From positions 1-64,000 of the forward strand of contig CAVURD010000036.1 of assembly GCA_963743785.1 (NCBI GenBank): a stretch of DNA of 64,000 bases. Reading direction: 5' to 3'. The DNA is from Bog-473 sp963743785. GTDB lineage: Bacteria; Actinomycetota; Acidimicrobiia; Acidimicrobiales; RAAP-2. Below the pieces are notes generated by a model. That model was not told where the DNA came from. It saw nothing but the letters and a program-made list of their open reading frames with translations, and made no database searches. Both the position numbers and the translations under genes were made by a program. Within the stretch, counting starts at the first letter, position 1, and the number at the start of each line of letters is the position of its first letter. Shown here piece by piece: positions 36,651 through 47,491 of the stretch.

Positions 36651-38156
36651 GTGAATTCGATCCGAAAGTCCAAGCGAGTCGTCTCGGCGCTGGTCGTTGG
36701 CTGTGTGATGCTGGTCCTGTCGAGCCTCGGGCCCGGCGCGATCGCCGGTTCGCCGGCCCAGGCATCGGTCCCCCCGTTGCGCGTCACCTGGATGCGGGGC
36801 TTCGCCGCTCCAGGCACTCCGGCCAAGTACAACCGGGTCGGGGTCATCAAGGTCGGACCGAGCAGCGCCAAGAACGTCCTCGTCTTGGAGCCCGGGACCT
36901 CGGCCGGCGCGGCGTATTTCGTGCCGCTGGCCCGGTGGATCGTCTCGAAGACCAGCGGCTGGCAGGTCTGGTCGGTCGAGCGTCGGGAGAATCTGCTGGA
37001 GGACCAGTCGGTGCTGAACCGCTTCAAGAACCACCGGGCCACCGTCACCCAGCTCTACAACTACTACCTGGGCTACATCAAGAACCCGAGCATCACGCAT
37101 CACACCCAGAACGTGGCGCCCTCGACCGTCCAGTTCGCCAAGCAATGGGGCATGAACGTGGCCGTCCAGGACCTTCACGTGGTGATCGGCGCCGCCACCA
37201 AGCTCGGGGGCAAGGTGGTGCTCGGTGGCCACTCCCTCGGTGGGACGGTGGTCACGGCCTACGCCACGTGGGACTTCGGTGGTCAGGCCGGAGCCCGCGA
37301 TCTGGCCGGCCTGGTCTACATCGACGGCGGGAGCAGCCCGAGCCCCGTGAGCACCCAGACGGCGACCCAGGACCTCCAGGCCCTCGACGCCCCCGGCGCC
37401 ACCCCATGGCTGGCTTTCGGTGGGATCGCCGCGCCCTACGCCGGCTTGTTCGAAGCCACCGGAGCGGCGTCGGCGCTCCTGGACCCGAACGCGCCCTCGT
37501 TGGGCCAGACGTCGGGTCTCCTCCCCACGGACATCGTGCCTTCGGTCCCGGTGACCAACCTCGGCCAGTACGGCTACGCCCTCAACGCCGCCACCTCACC
37601 GGCCAGCTTGCTGGCGGCACAGGGACACCTCGGGCAGGGCATTGCAGCCAAGGGCCCGGTGCACGGCTGGAACGGGTCGGGCGCCCTCACGCCCATCGAC
37701 CGCTTCGCCACCATGTTCTCGGGGGCGGGGATCCAGAACGTGGACGGCGTGGAGTGGTACTTCCCGCAGCGCTTGACCGATGACAGCGGGGCGGTGGCCA
37801 ACGGCAACGCCAATCCGGCCCAGAGCGTGCTCAATGTGGACGCCACGATGGGCCACGACCTGCCGAAGAACCTGCTCATCTACGCCTTCGGCGCTCGCCT
37901 GGGCGGAGCATCCGTGCCGGCCGACGCCCAGATCCTGGCTCAGCAGTCGGGCATCCCCATGAGCAACCTCACCCTGGCCAACTACCAGAGCACCTATTCC
38001 CACAACGACCCGGCCGGGGCATACCCCAGCAACGCCTTCTTCAACGGGCTCGTGCCGTTCCTGGGCCGGGTGGGCGGTCGCCGACTAGTCCAGGCTGCGC
38101 CGGCTTCGACGAGGCCGACTGGCGGAAGATCTCGCCCCTCACCAGCCCTTATGTAA
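36651..38156 (+). CDS. Secreted alpha/beta hydrolase
   Basis: About 500 residues. GTG 36651 is chosen because a -10 box TATGTT (36638-36643) lies 7 bases upstream and the resulting N-terminus is a classical Sec signal (MNSIRKSKRVVSALVVGCVMLVLSS, cleavage near AQAS). The hydrolase domain has VLVLEPGTSAGAAYF and the nucleophile elbow GGHSLGGTVV; a C-terminal region contains STYSHNDPAGA, probably the catalytic His segment. The last 20 residues are low complexity and may be out of frame. Substrate unknown. Confidence 0.82.
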   Translation: MNSIRKSKRVVSALVVGCVMLVLSSLGPGAIAGSPAQASVPPLRVTWMRGFAAPGTPAKYNRVGVIKVGPSSAKNVLVLEPGTSAGAAYFVPLARWIVSKTSGWQVWSVERRENLLEDQSVLNRFKNHRATVTQLYNYYLGYIKNPSITHHTQNVAPSTVQFAKQWGMNVAVQDLHVVIGAATKLGGKVVLGGHSLGGTVVTAYATWDFGGQAGARDLAGLVYIDGGSSPSPVSTQTATQDLQALDAPGATPWLAFGGIAAPYAGLFEATGAASALLDPNAPSLGQTSGLLPTDIVPSVPVTNLGQYGYALNAATSPASLLAAQGHLGQGIAAKGPVHGWNGSGALTPIDRFATMFSGAGIQNVDGVEWYFPQRLTDDSGAVANGNANPAQSVLNVDATMGHDLPKNLLIYAFGARLGGASVPADAQILAQQSGIPMSNLTLANYQSTYSHNDPAGAYPSNAFFNGLVPFLGRVGGRRLVQAAPASTRPTGGRSRPSPALM

Positions 38157-38219
38157 CCGTTCACCCAAAACTGACGCCCCGTCAGAGCGAGGGCGGCGCA
38201 TTGGTACGCTTCCTGGGCC

Positions 38220-39407
38220 ATGGACCTGCGAGACCGCCCGGCCGACACGGCGTTCCGCGCCGAGGTGCGCCGGTTCCTGGCGGCCAACGTCGTCGGCGAG
38301 TTCGCCGCGTTGGGTGGCCGGGGTGGTTCGGGGGACGAGACCTTCGGATTCGAGATCAGGCTCAAGTGGGAGCGGGTGCTGGCCGACGCCGGCTGGACCT
38401 GTCTGGGCTGGCCGGCCGAGTACGGCGGGCGGGGGGCGTCGATGACCGAGCAGGTCATCTTCAACGAGGAGTACTCCCGGTCGCTGGCGCCCGGCCGGGT
38501 CAGCATTCTGGGTGAGGGACTGCTCGGTCCGACGTTGATCCACTTCGGGACCGAGGCGCAGAAGGAACGGTTCCTGCCGCCGATCCGGGAGGGAACCGAG
38601 CTGTGGTGCCAGGGCTACTCCGAGCCCGATGCCGGCAGCGACCTGGCCAACGTCAAGACCACGGCGGCCCGCCACGGGGACGAGTGGGTGATCACCGGGC
38701 AGAAGGTGTGGACCTCGCTGGCCCATCAGTCCGACTGGTGCTTCGTGGTGTGCCGCACCGATCCCGAGTCGAAGCGGCACCGGGGTTTGTCCTATCTCTT
38801 GGTGCCCATGGACCAGCCCGGCGTCGAGATCCGGCCGATCATGCAGTTGACCGGGACCAGCGAGTTCAACGAGGTGTTCTTCGACGGCGCCCGGACACAC
38901 GTCGACAACGTGGTGGGGGGAGTCGGTGACGGATGGAAGGTGGCCCTGGCCACCTTGTCCTTCGAGCGCGGGATAGCGCTCTTGGGTCACCAGTTGAGTT
39001 TCGTGCGGGAGTTGGACCGCATCATCGCCGTGGCGCAGCAGAACGGACGGTCCGCCGACCCCGTGCTACGACAGCGTCTGGCCCGGGCCCACGCCGAATT
39101 GACGATCATGCGCTACAACACCTTGCGCAGCCTGTCGGGTGTGGACGGCCCGGTCGCCCCGCCCGAAGCCTCCATCGCCAAGCTGTACTGGGGTACCTGG
39201 CATCGTCGGCTGGGGGAGCTGGCGCTCGATGTGCTCGGACCGTTCGCCACCGTGGTGGAGGCCGAGCCCTATGAGCTGGACCAGTTCCAGCGCTCGTTTC
39301 TCTTCTCCCGCGCCGAGACCATTTACGGCGGGTCCAACCAGATACAGCGGAACATCATTGGCGAACGGGTGCTCGGTCTCCCGCCCGAGCCGAAAGGGGT
39401 GGCGTGA
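38220..39407 (+). CDS. Acyl-CoA dehydrogenase
   Basis: 395 residues, FAD-dependent. It has the motif YSEPDAGSDLANVKTTA, the K-VWTS segment (GQKVWTSLAHQSDW), FEVFF-like FNEVFFDGARTHVDN, and the C-terminal ETIYGGSNQIQRNIIGERVLGLP typical of FadE proteins. ATG 38220 lies 9 bases after a -10 box TACGCT (38205-38210), so it heads an operon of four overlapping genes (dehydrogenase, SDR, CoA ligase, alcohol dehydrogenase) suited to breakdown of an acyl or steroid side chain. Confidence 0.93.
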   Translation: MDLRDRPADTAFRAEVRRFLAANVVGEFAALGGRGGSGDETFGFEIRLKWERVLADAGWTCLGWPAEYGGRGASMTEQVIFNEEYSRSLAPGRVSILGEGLLGPTLIHFGTEAQKERFLPPIREGTELWCQGYSEPDAGSDLANVKTTAARHGDEWVITGQKVWTSLAHQSDWCFVVCRTDPESKRHRGLSYLLVPMDQPGVEIRPIMQLTGTSEFNEVFFDGARTHVDNVVGGVGDGWKVALATLSFERGIALLGHQLSFVRELDRIIAVAQQNGRSADPVLRQRLARAHAELTIMRYNTLRSLSGVDGPVAPPEASIAKLYWGTWHRRLGELALDVLGPFATVVEAEPYELDQFQRSFLFSRAETIYGGSNQIQRNIIGERVLGLPPEPKGVA

Positions 39408-40207
39408 GCCTCCAGTCGTCCTTCGATCCACCGCCCACGCCCACGCCCCCGACCGGCCACGCCCTGCTCGCGGGCAAGGTCGTCATCGTCACCGCCGCCG
39501 CCGGCACGGGCATCGGCTCGGCCACGGCCCGTCGTTGCCTGGAGGAGGGCGCGGCGGTGGTGGTGTCCGACGCCCACGAGCGGCGCCTGGCCGAAACGGC
39601 CGAGCTCCTCGGCGCCGAGACCGGAGGCCAGGTCCAGGCCGTGGCCTGCGACGTGACCGACCAGGCACAAGTCGGCGCTCTCTATGCCGCCGCCATCGAG
39701 CACTTCGGCCACTTCGATGTGGCGGTGCACAACGCCGGGTTGGGGGGCACGGTCCCGTTGGTCGAGATGACCGACGAGCAGTGGTCCACCGTGCTCGACA
39801 TCACCTTGACCGGGACGTTCCGCTGCACCCGGGCCGCCCTGAGCCATCTCTTGCCCCGGGGGAGCGGGGTCATCGTCAACAACGCCTCGGTCCTCGGCTG
39901 GCGGGCCCAACCGGGCCAGGCGCACTACGCCGCGGCCAAGGCCGGCGTGATGGCGCTCACCCGATGTGCCGCCGCCGAGGCGGCGCCGTCGGGCGTGCGG
40001 GTGAACGCGGTGTCGCCCAGTCTGGCCGAGCACCCGTTCCTCAATCGGGCCATCCCCGACGAGGACCTGGCCGTCCTGCGCCGGCGCGAGCTCTTCGGGC
40101 GCGGGGCCGAGACCTGGGAGGTGGCCAACGTGATCGTGTTCCTGGCCAGCGATTACTCGTCGTACCTGAGCGGAGAGGTCATCTCCGTGAGCAGCCAGCA
40201 CCCGTGA
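39404..40207 (+). CDS. Short-chain dehydrogenase/reductase
   Basis: 267 residues, classical SDR. VVIVTAAAGTGIGSATARR binds NAD(P), HNAGLGG is the NNAG-like motif, and the catalytic Ser/Tyr/Lys are in NNASVLGWRAQPGQAHYAAAK. A Pro-rich 20-residue N-terminal extension is unusual. GTG 39404 overlaps the dehydrogenase stop (GTGA). Presumably acts on a 3-hydroxyacyl-CoA or hydroxysteroid intermediate. Confidence 0.9.
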   Translation: MSLQSSFDPPPTPTPPTGHALLAGKVVIVTAAAGTGIGSATARRCLEEGAAVVVSDAHERRLAETAELLGAETGGQVQAVACDVTDQAQVGALYAAAIEHFGHFDVAVHNAGLGGTVPLVEMTDEQWSTVLDITLTGTFRCTRAALSHLLPRGSGVIVNNASVLGWRAQPGQAHYAAAKAGVMALTRCAAAEAAPSGVRVNAVSPSLAEHPFLNRAIPDEDLAVLRRRELFGRGAETWEVANVIVFLASDYSSYLSGEVISVSSQHP

Positions 40208-41907
40208 GCCCGCCCTCGGAGACCTCGGTGGAACGCGGCGCGGTCGGATCGGGGATCGGCGGCGCACCGGCGAGCGACGAGGATCCGCGGGCCGATCTGA
40301 CCTGGGGCACCATTCCCCGGCTGGTGGCCGACGGGGCCACCCGCTTCGGGGAGGCCGAGGCGCTGGTCGACGGCGAGACGCGCCTCTCCTTCGCGGCGCT
40401 GGCCGAAGCGGTCGACCGCTACGCCCGGGGTTGTGTCGCCGACGGTGTCGTGCCCGGGGAGCGCGTGGCCATGTGGGCGCCCAACTGTGCCGAGTGGATG
40501 CTGGCGGCGTTGGGTGCCTTGCGCGCCGGGGCGGTGCTGGTGCCGATGAACACCCGCTTCAAGGGGGCCGAGGCCAGTTACCTCCTGCGCGCCTCGGGAG
40601 CCACCACCCTCTTCACCGTGCGCGGCTTCCTGGGGGTCGACTATCCCGCCCTGCTCACCGGTGAAGACGTCGGCGATCTGAAGCGGACGGTGCTGCTGCG
40701 CGACGAGGGTGGCGGGGCGGAGCGGGACGGAGTCGTCGGTCGGGCGGAGTATCTCGGAGCGGGCGAGCGCATCGACCCGGCCGAGACGGCACGGCGGGCT
40801 GCGCCATCGGTCCCGGCGATGTCTCGGACGTGATCTTCACCTCGGGCACCACGGGCTACCCCAAGGGTGCGGCGACCACGCACGCCCAGAGTCTGCGGAC
40901 CTTCGGGTCGTGGGCCTCCATCGTCGGCCTGGCCGCCGGTGATCGCTACCTGGTGGTCAACCCGTTCTTCCACACCTTCGGCTACAAGGCCGGGATCCTG
41001 GCCTGCCTGATGGCGGGGGCGACGGTGGTGCCCGAAGCGGTCTTCGACGCGGCCACGGTGATGGAGCGGATACCGGCCGAGCGGATCACCGTGTTGCCGG
41101 GGCCGCCGACGCTTGTACCAGACCTTGTTGGCCGATCGGCGGCGGGAGGAGTACGACCTCTCGTCGTTGCGGTTGGGGGTGACGGGAGCCGCGGTGGTGC
41201 CGGTCGAGCTGGTGCACGCCATGCGGGACCAACTTGGGTTCTCCACCGTGTTGACGGCGTACGGTCTGACCGAGTCGTGCGGCACGGTCACCATGTGCCG
41301 GCGCAGCGATCCCCCCGACGTGATCGCCGGGACGTCGGGGCGGGCCATTCCCGGCCTCGAGGTCGACGTGGTGGCCGACGGGTCGAGCGTCGGCGTGGGC
41401 GAGCCGGGGGAGATCGTGGTGCGGGGTTACACCGTCATGTCGGGCTACTGGGGCGACGACGAGGCCACCGCGGCCACCATCGATACCGCCGGGTGGTTGC
41501 ACACCGGGGACGTCGGGGTCATGGACGCCCAGGGCAACGTCACCGTCACCGATCGCCTGAAGGACATGTTCGTCGTCGGGGGCTTCAACGCCTACCCGGC
41601 CGAGATCGAGGCCATGCTGCGCACGCACGTCGGGGTGGCTCAGGTCGCGGTCATCGGCGTCCCCGACGAGCGGATGGGTGAGGTCGGGTGCGCCTATATC
41701 GTGCCGGCACCGGACGTCGCCGACACGCTGGCCCAGAGCGTCATGGCCTGGGCCCGCGACACCATGGCCAACTACAAGGTGCCACGCCAGGTCGTGCTGG
41801 TCGACGCCCTGCCACTGAACGCCGGTGGGAAGGTGCTCAAGCGCGAACTGCGCCAGCGCCATGCCGCCGGGCAAGATCACGTCGTGACCTACGAGAGGAG
41901 AATCTGA
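40204..41907 (+). CDS. Acyl-CoA synthetase (AMP-forming), two frameshifts
   Basis: About 565 residues when joined. It activates a carboxylic acid with ATP and CoA. The N-terminal part starts at GTG 40204 (GTGA overlap with the SDR). The P-loop FTSGTTGYPKG is in a second register after a break near 40810, and the ATP/adenylate block TAYGLTESCG, GWLHTGDVG, DRLKDMFVVGGFNAYPAE and the catalytic Lys in NAGGKVLKREL are in a third register after a break near 41105. All motifs are in order with none lost, so errors are likely. Similar to FadD3-type ligases. Confidence 0.86.
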
Positions 41908-43017
41908 ATGCGAGGGATCGTGTACACCGGTGAAGGGGTGGAGGTCACGGACGCACTCGAGGTGCGCGCCCCCGGCCCCAAGGAAGTGCGAATCGAGATG
42001 GTGGCGGCCGGGGTGTGCCATTCCGACCTGTCGGTCATTGACGGCACCATTCCCTTCCCGGCCCCGGCCGTGCTCGGCCACGAAGGGGCCGGCGTGGTGG
42101 AGTCCGTCGGTTCAGCAGTCACCTCGGTCAAGCCGGGCGACCACGTGGTGATCGCCACCCTGGCCAGCTGCGGGGCGTGCCGGGCCTGCAGCACGGGGCA
42201 CCCGACGTGGTGCAAGAGCTCGTTGGGCAACATCACGACGCCGTTCACCTTCAAGGGCGATCCGGCGTCCAACTTTGCCGCCGCCTCGGTCTTCAGCGAG
42301 ATGACGGTGGTCAGTGAGGTCCAGGCGGTGCGCATCCCCAAGGAGGTGCCCCTGTCCTCGGCCTGCCTCATCGGCTGCGGCGTGCTGACCGGTGTGGGCT
42401 CGGTGCTCAACCGGGCCAAGGTGCGGCCCGGCGACACGGCGGCCGTCTTCGGCGTCGGCGGCGTCGGCCTCAACGTGATCCAGGGCCTGCGCATCGCCGG
42501 CGCCACCCGGATCGTGGCGGTGGACACCATGGCCTCCAAGGAGAGCCTGGGCCGTCAGTTCGGCGCCACCCATTTCGTCGACGCCTCCACGGCGGACGCG
42601 GCGAAGGCGGTGCGTGAACTGACCCCGGCCAACCGGGAGTCGGCCGCCGGCGCGCTCTTCCCGTTGGGCGGCGTAACCTGGGCTTTTGATTGCGTTGGGC
42701 ACCCGGCGGTGCTGCGCAGTGCCCTCGACTGTCTGGATTGGGGTGGGACGGCGGTGGCCATCGGCATTCCGCCCCGGGGCACCGAGGTCTCGGTGGATGT
42801 CAATGCGCTGGCCTACGTCGACCGGGCCCTGATCGGCTGCCGATACGGCTCGGCTCGACCCCATCACGACATCCCCCTGATGGTGGACCTGTACCTGTCG
42901 GGGCAGCTCAAGCTCGATGAGTTGGTGTCGCTCACGCGTCCGCTGGCCCTGTTCGGGGAGGTGGTGGACGAGATGCACGCCGGCCGAGTGGCGCGCGGTG
43001 TCCTCACTTTCGACTAG
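41908..43017 (+). CDS. Zinc-dependent alcohol dehydrogenase
   Basis: 369 residues of the MDR superfamily. Catalytic zinc ligands are in VCHSDL (Cys), GHEGAGVV (His/Glu) and GCGVLTGVG (Cys); structural zinc cysteines are in CGACRACSTGHPTWC. The cofactor fold is GVGGVGLNVIQG followed by VAVDTMASK (Asp, NAD preference). Zinc and overall layout resemble class III-like actinobacterial enzymes. It is the last gene of the catabolic operon, starting directly after the ligase stop. Confidence 0.92.
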   Translation: MRGIVYTGEGVEVTDALEVRAPGPKEVRIEMVAAGVCHSDLSVIDGTIPFPAPAVLGHEGAGVVESVGSAVTSVKPGDHVVIATLASCGACRACSTGHPTWCKSSLGNITTPFTFKGDPASNFAAASVFSEMTVVSEVQAVRIPKEVPLSSACLIGCGVLTGVGSVLNRAKVRPGDTAAVFGVGGVGLNVIQGLRIAGATRIVAVDTMASKESLGRQFGATHFVDASTADAAKAVRELTPANRESAAGALFPLGGVTWAFDCVGHPAVLRSALDCLDWGGTAVAIGIPPRGTEVSVDVNALAYVDRALIGCRYGSARPHHDIPLMVDLYLSGQLKLDELVSLTRPLALFGEVVDEMHAGRVARGVLTFD

Positions 43018-43075
43018 GCAGGCGGGGTACGAACGGCGTGAACGGGGCCAATGATGTTCGGGAAGGCGTGAGGCG

Positions 43076-43822
43076 ATGAAGGGTGTCCTACTGGCGGGGG
43101 GTACGGGCTCGCGCCTCTACCCGCTCACCCGCATCACCAACAAGCATCTGCTGCCGATCTACGACCGGCCCATGATCGCCTGGTCCATTGAAGCCTTGGT
43201 CAACGCCGGGATCGACCAGATCATGCTCGTCACCGGGGGTACCCATGCCGGCGAGTTCTTGCGGTTGCTCGGCAACGGGAACGCATTCGGGGTCAGCCGG
43301 CTCCAATACGGGTATCAGCACCAGGCCGGCGGCATTGCCGAGGCGCTGGGCGAGGCGGAGGGCTTTGCCGACGGTGACCCGGTCCTCGTCATGCTGGCCG
43401 ACAACGTCATGGAGCGCTCGATCAAGCCGATGGTCGACGCCTTTCGGGCCGACCCGTCGGGCGCGCGCATCCTGCTCACCGCCGTCGACGAGCCCGAGCA
43501 CCTGCGCCACCTCGGCGTCCCGGTGCTCGACGATGCCGGCCGGGTGGTGCGGATCGAGGAGAAGCCCGAGGCGCCGGCCAGCATGTTCGGCGTCACCGGC
43601 ATCTACTGCTACGACGCCTCGGTCTTCGACATCATCCGCACGCTCGAGCCGTCGGCCCGCGACGAGCTGGAGATCACCGACGTGAACAACCACTACGTCA
43701 ATCAGGGGCACATGGCCTATGACGTGCTCGAGGGGTTCTGGGGCGACGCCGGCGAGTCGATCGATGCGTACTACGCGGTGAACGACTTCGTGCGGGCGAA
43801 CGGAGCCAACGGAAGGGACTAG
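43076..43822 (+). CDS. rfbA: Sugar-1-phosphate nucleotidylyltransferase (RmlA-like)
   Basis: 248 residues. It couples a sugar-1-phosphate to a nucleotide (dTTP in RmlA). The signature GVLLAGGTGSRLYPLTRITNKHLLPIYDRPMI is intact, followed by YQHQAGGIAEAL, LADNVMERSI (metal Asp replaced context) and VRIEEKPEAPAS. It lacks the C-terminal helical extension of full-length RmlA (about 290 residues). It may supply dTDP-glucose to rfbB 23 kb away. It ends 4 bases into the convergent dxs gene. Confidence 0.85.
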   Translation: MKGVLLAGGTGSRLYPLTRITNKHLLPIYDRPMIAWSIEALVNAGIDQIMLVTGGTHAGEFLRLLGNGNAFGVSRLQYGYQHQAGGIAEALGEAEGFADGDPVLVMLADNVMERSIKPMVDAFRADPSGARILLTAVDEPEHLRHLGVPVLDDAGRVVRIEEKPEAPASMFGVTGIYCYDASVFDIIRTLEPSARDELEITDVNNHYVNQGHMAYDVLEGFWGDAGESIDAYYAVNDFVRANGANGRD

Positions 43823-45826
43823 GTGGGCTGCTGGTCGGCGACCAAGAGCAGCGCCTGGCGCACGCTCTCGGCAATGCCGGCACCGCTGAGACCGAGGCTG
43901 GCCAGGATGTCATCGGCCTTCCCCTGAGCCAGGTATTGGCGCGGGACCCCGAGGACGCGCGTCACGGGGCCGCGAGCGCCGTGCGATGCAGAGGTGGCGG
44001 TCATGGCATCGACCAGGAAGGCCCCGGCCCCACCGTGGCGGACGCCATCCTCGGCGGTGACCACCAGCGCGTGGTCGCCGGCGTCGGCCAGCATGTCGAC
44101 ATCCGGCGGCGAGACCACCCGGACGTCCCACACGGTGGCCTCAATGCCATCCTCGGCCAACTCCTCGGCCGCGGCGAGGCAGGACTCGACCAACTTGCCC
44201 ACGGCCAGCAGGCAGATCGATCCGTCACCCGTGCGCAACTTGCGGGCGCGCAAGCCCGATCCCACCTCGTGGTCGTCGACGTGACGGGGTGCCGTCTTGG
44301 GGAAGCGAATGGTGGACGGCCCCGGGAGGGTCAGCGCGGTGGTGAGCATCGGGCCGACCTCCTCGGCGGCCGAGGGGGCGAAGACCGTCATGCCGGGGAT
44401 GGCGAGGCTCAGGGCCATGTCGAGGATGCCGTGATGGCTCGGCCCGTCATCGCCGGTGATCCCGGCCCGGTCGAGCACGAAGACCACCGGGGCGCCGTGC
44501 AGGCCGACGTCGAGGTTGGCCTGGTCGAAGGCTCGGCTGAAGAAGGTCGAGTAGACCGCCACCACCGGGCGGATGCCGCCCATGGCCATGCCCGCCGCCG
44601 AGGTGACCTCGTGCTGCTCGGCGATGCCGACGTCGAAGAAGCGATCGGCGAAGCGGGCCTGGAACGGGAGCAGCCCGGTCGGGCCGGGCATGGCTGCGGT
44701 CAGCGCGACAATGCGCTCGTCGTGCGTCGGCCGCGGCCGAGCAGGGCGCTGGGAGAAGGCATTCGGTGTAGGTGGCCGCTCGGCGCGGGGAATGGTTGGC
44801 GGCGGCCTCTGGGGTCGATCCGGGCGTGGACACGCCGCCGGCATCGGCGCCGGCCGAACCGCCGACGGTCAAGCCGAGCCGAGCTGCCGATGCGTGTTGT
44901 CGAGGGCGACCGGCTTGGTGGCCTTGACGTCGTGGAGGCGCTGAATGTCGTCCTCTTCGGCCGGTGCGTAGCCCCGGCCCTTCTGGGTCAGGACATGGAC
45001 GACGATGGGGCCGCTCCACTCGGCGGCGTGGGCGAAGGCCTGTTCCATCAGCTCGACGTCATGGCCATCGATGGGGCCGGCGTACCGGACGCCGAGTGCC
45101 TCGAAGAAGGTGTGCGGTGCCACCATCTCGCGCAGGGCATTGGTCACCGAGTGCACGCTCGAGATAGGCCAGGGGTCCGAGAGCGGGCAGGTCACGCAGG
45201 CGCGTGCGGATCCGTTCGCGCGTCTGGGTATAGGTCGGGTTGAGTCGCAGGCTGGTCAGGCTCTGCGACAGGTGGGACACCGTGGGGGCATAGGAGCGAC
45301 CGTTGTCGTTGAGGACGATGACCACCGGGATGCCGCTATGGCCCAGATTGTTGAGGGCCTCATAGGCCATGCCCCCGGTCAGGGCGCCGTCACCGACGAC
45401 GGCGATGACCCTGCGCTCCTCGGCGTCGCCCCGCAACGCGAAGGCATTGGCCAGCCCGTGGGCGTAGGAGAGGGCGGTCGAGGCGTGGCTGTTCTCGATC
45501 CAGTCGTGCTCGGACTCGGCCCGGTTCGGGTAGCCCGACATGCCGCCGGCCTGCTTGAGGGTCTTGAAGCCGTAGCGGCGACCGGTGATCAGCTTGTGGA
45601 CGTAGGCCTGGTGGCCGGTGTCGAACAGCACGACGTCACGCGGCGAATCGAAGACCCGGTGCACGGCCAGTGTCAGCTCGACCGCGCCCAGGTTCGAGCC
45701 GAGGTGCCCGCCGGTGGTGGTGACGGTGTCGACGATGAAGGTTCGAATCTCCTCGGCCAGGGTGGTCAGTTGTTCGTGGTTGAGGGCCTTGAGGTCGTCC
45801 GGTGTCTCGATACTGGGAAGCAGCAT
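43819..45826 (-). CDS. dxs: 1-deoxy-D-xylulose-5-phosphate synthase, three frameshifts
   Basis: The first enzyme of the MEP isoprenoid pathway (pyruvate plus glyceraldehyde-3-P, thiamine-dependent). ATG 45826 begins LLPSIETPDDLKALN; the TPP site GDGALTGGMAYEALNNLGHSGIPVVIVLNDN and GHQAYVHKLITGR are in the first register. Breaks near 45180, 44885 and 44780 separate it from the middle (YAGPIDGHDVELMEQAF), a short linker and the C-terminal pyrimidine/transketolase-C part (ADRFFDVGIAEQHEVT, AGITGDDGPSHHGILDMA). Joined length is about 665, as expected. The gene is essential in this pathway, so the breaks are almost surely sequence errors. Confidence 0.9.
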
Positions 45827-45840
45827 GGGAATGCGTGAGG

Positions 45841-46988
45841 TTACCCCGTCCGGCCTGCGTCCGGCCTGCGCTCCCTCCACAGGAGCGAGGCCAGCGCCAC
45901 CCCGAATGCGGCCAGGGCCAGGACCTGCAGGCCCCGCTGGGCGCCGTAGGTCTGGGAGACCCAACCGACCACCGGGGCCCCGGCCACCCACCCGATGTAC
46001 CCGGCGGCGGTGAACGTGCCGACCGCGCTCACCACCTGGGTGGCCAGGAGGCTGACCCGGCTCATCACCAGCGGCCAGAACAACGAGGCCCCACCGGCGC
46101 CGAGTGCGAGCCCGACGGCGGCCACCACCGGCCAGGGGACCAGTGACTCGAGCAGGATGCCACCACCGGCCACGCAGCCGCCGACGATCAGGGCGTGTCG
46201 GGCCGAGAGACGCCCCAGCAGCGCGCCGCCGGCGCCGCGGGTGGTGGCGGCCACCGACTGGCCGACCACGTAGGCGCCGGCTCCGAGGAGGACCCCGGTG
46301 GCCAGGTGGTTGCGCAGAAAGAGGACGCCCCAGGTGTCGACGCCGCCCTCGGTGATCTCGGCCAGGGCGAAGACGACCAGGAGCACCAGGAGGCCGTCCC
46401 GCTGCAGCCGGCGGATGGGGTGGGCGGTGCGGGCGTGCCTCGGCGTCGGGGCCGACGTGGACCGGTGGCACGTCCGCCTCGGTGGCCAACGCCCACACGC
46501 CGACCGCCAGCGCCACGGCGGCGACGCCGGGCCAGACCCAGCGCCACGACACGCCGGCGTGCAGGAGGACGACCGGCAATTGCGGCCCCGCACAGGGCGC
46601 CGCAATTGAAGAGGGCATGGAAGCGGACGAGCGCGGCGGGGTGGCCGATGAGCCGGTGCGACACCTCGGCGTTCATGGCCGTGTCGATGCTGCCGCCGGC
46701 GATCTCCACCAAGATGAGGGCCACGACGAACAGCCATTTCTCCGGGGCCGCACTGAGGAGAACGAGGAGCCCGCTCCAGGCGAACAGGGCGATCCACAGC
46801 AGCCGGCGCGCCCCGACCCGGTCGGCCAGGTGCGCCATGACGGCACTGGAGGCACCCGCCACCGCGATGGCCACCGCCAGCAGCAGGCCGAGCTGGGCGT
46901 CGTTGATGCCGAAGGTGTGCTGGATGTTGTAGACCATGACGGCCCAGCTGCCCCAGAACAGGCCGAAGGTGGCGAAGGCGGCAACCAC
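45841..46988 (-). CDS. MFS transporter, two frameshifts
   Basis: About 385 residues, 12 predicted membrane helices. The N-terminal half (FATFGLFWGSWAVMVYNIQHTFGINDAQLGLLLA, then AHLADRVGARRLLW, the loop 2-3 motif) is in one register; VVLLHAGVSWRWVWPGVAA is in a second after a break near 46585; and LVLLVVFALAEITEGGVDTWGVLFLR to the end is in a third after about 46430. GTG 46988 is the first usable start; a few more residues upstream may belong if a rare start is used. It lies between the thioesterase and dxs on the same strand. Substrate unknown. Confidence 0.78.
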
Positions 46989-47041
46989 GGGCCCGGCGCC
47001 GACCAGGGATTCCCGCCCGGTGCGGAACGCGGGTGCGTTGG

Positions 47042-47485
47042 TCAGGACGAGCCGGTGGCGCCGGCCTTGGCCAAGAAGGTGTCCTCGTCGACCAGCACCC
47101 GGGTCACCCGGCCGGCTCCGACCAGGCCGCCGCCGTCGCCTTCGAGCCTGGCTGCCGACACCTTGAAGGTGAGGCGGCGACCTTCCATCTTGACCAGTGT
47201 GGCCTCGGCCAGGATCACCTTGCCGACGACCACGGGGGCCAGGTGGTCGAACTGCACCCGGGTGGCCACGCTGGTCTGGGCCGATGTCAGGTGCCCGTCG
47301 GTGGCCCGCAGCGACGCTTCCTCGCAGAGGGCGATGAGCCGGGGAGTGGCCAGAACCGGGACGTCGCCGGAGCGAAAGTGCTGGGCCGTGTCCTCGTCGG
47401 AGACCGTGAGCTCGACCTGGGCCGAGAGACCGGTGTGGGGCGGATGCCCGACCGGCGGCGTCAGCTCGGAGGAAGGATCGGGCAC
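47042..47485 (-). CDS. Hotdog-fold thioesterase, FlK-like
   Basis: 147 residues. LATPRLIALCEEASLRAT and VQFDHLAPVVVGK contain the Thr, Glu and His that correspond to the catalytic residues of fluoroacetyl-CoA thioesterase FlK, though the same fold serves many acyl-CoA thioesterases. GTG 47485 is fixed by a -10 box TATCGT (minus strand, 47493-47498) 7 bases upstream. Transcribed away from tldD with only 19 bases between the two starts. Confidence 0.85.
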   Translation of the reverse strand: MPDPSSELTPPVGHPPHTGLSAQVELTVSDEDTAQHFRSGDVPVLATPRLIALCEEASLRATDGHLTSAQTSVATRVQFDHLAPVVVGKVILAEATLVKMEGRRLTFKVSAARLEGDGGGLVGAGRVTRVLVDEDTFLAKAGATGSS

Positions 47486-47491
47486 GACGAT

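Noticed and set aside
43936..45243. Plus-strand 435-codon frame inside dxs
   Set aside because: Antisense to dxs coding blocks; composition is the third-position GC shadow seen opposite other genes.
45738..45755. GGTTCGAATC resembling a tRNA T-loop
   Set aside because: Lies inside dxs coding sequence on the opposite strand with no matching stems.
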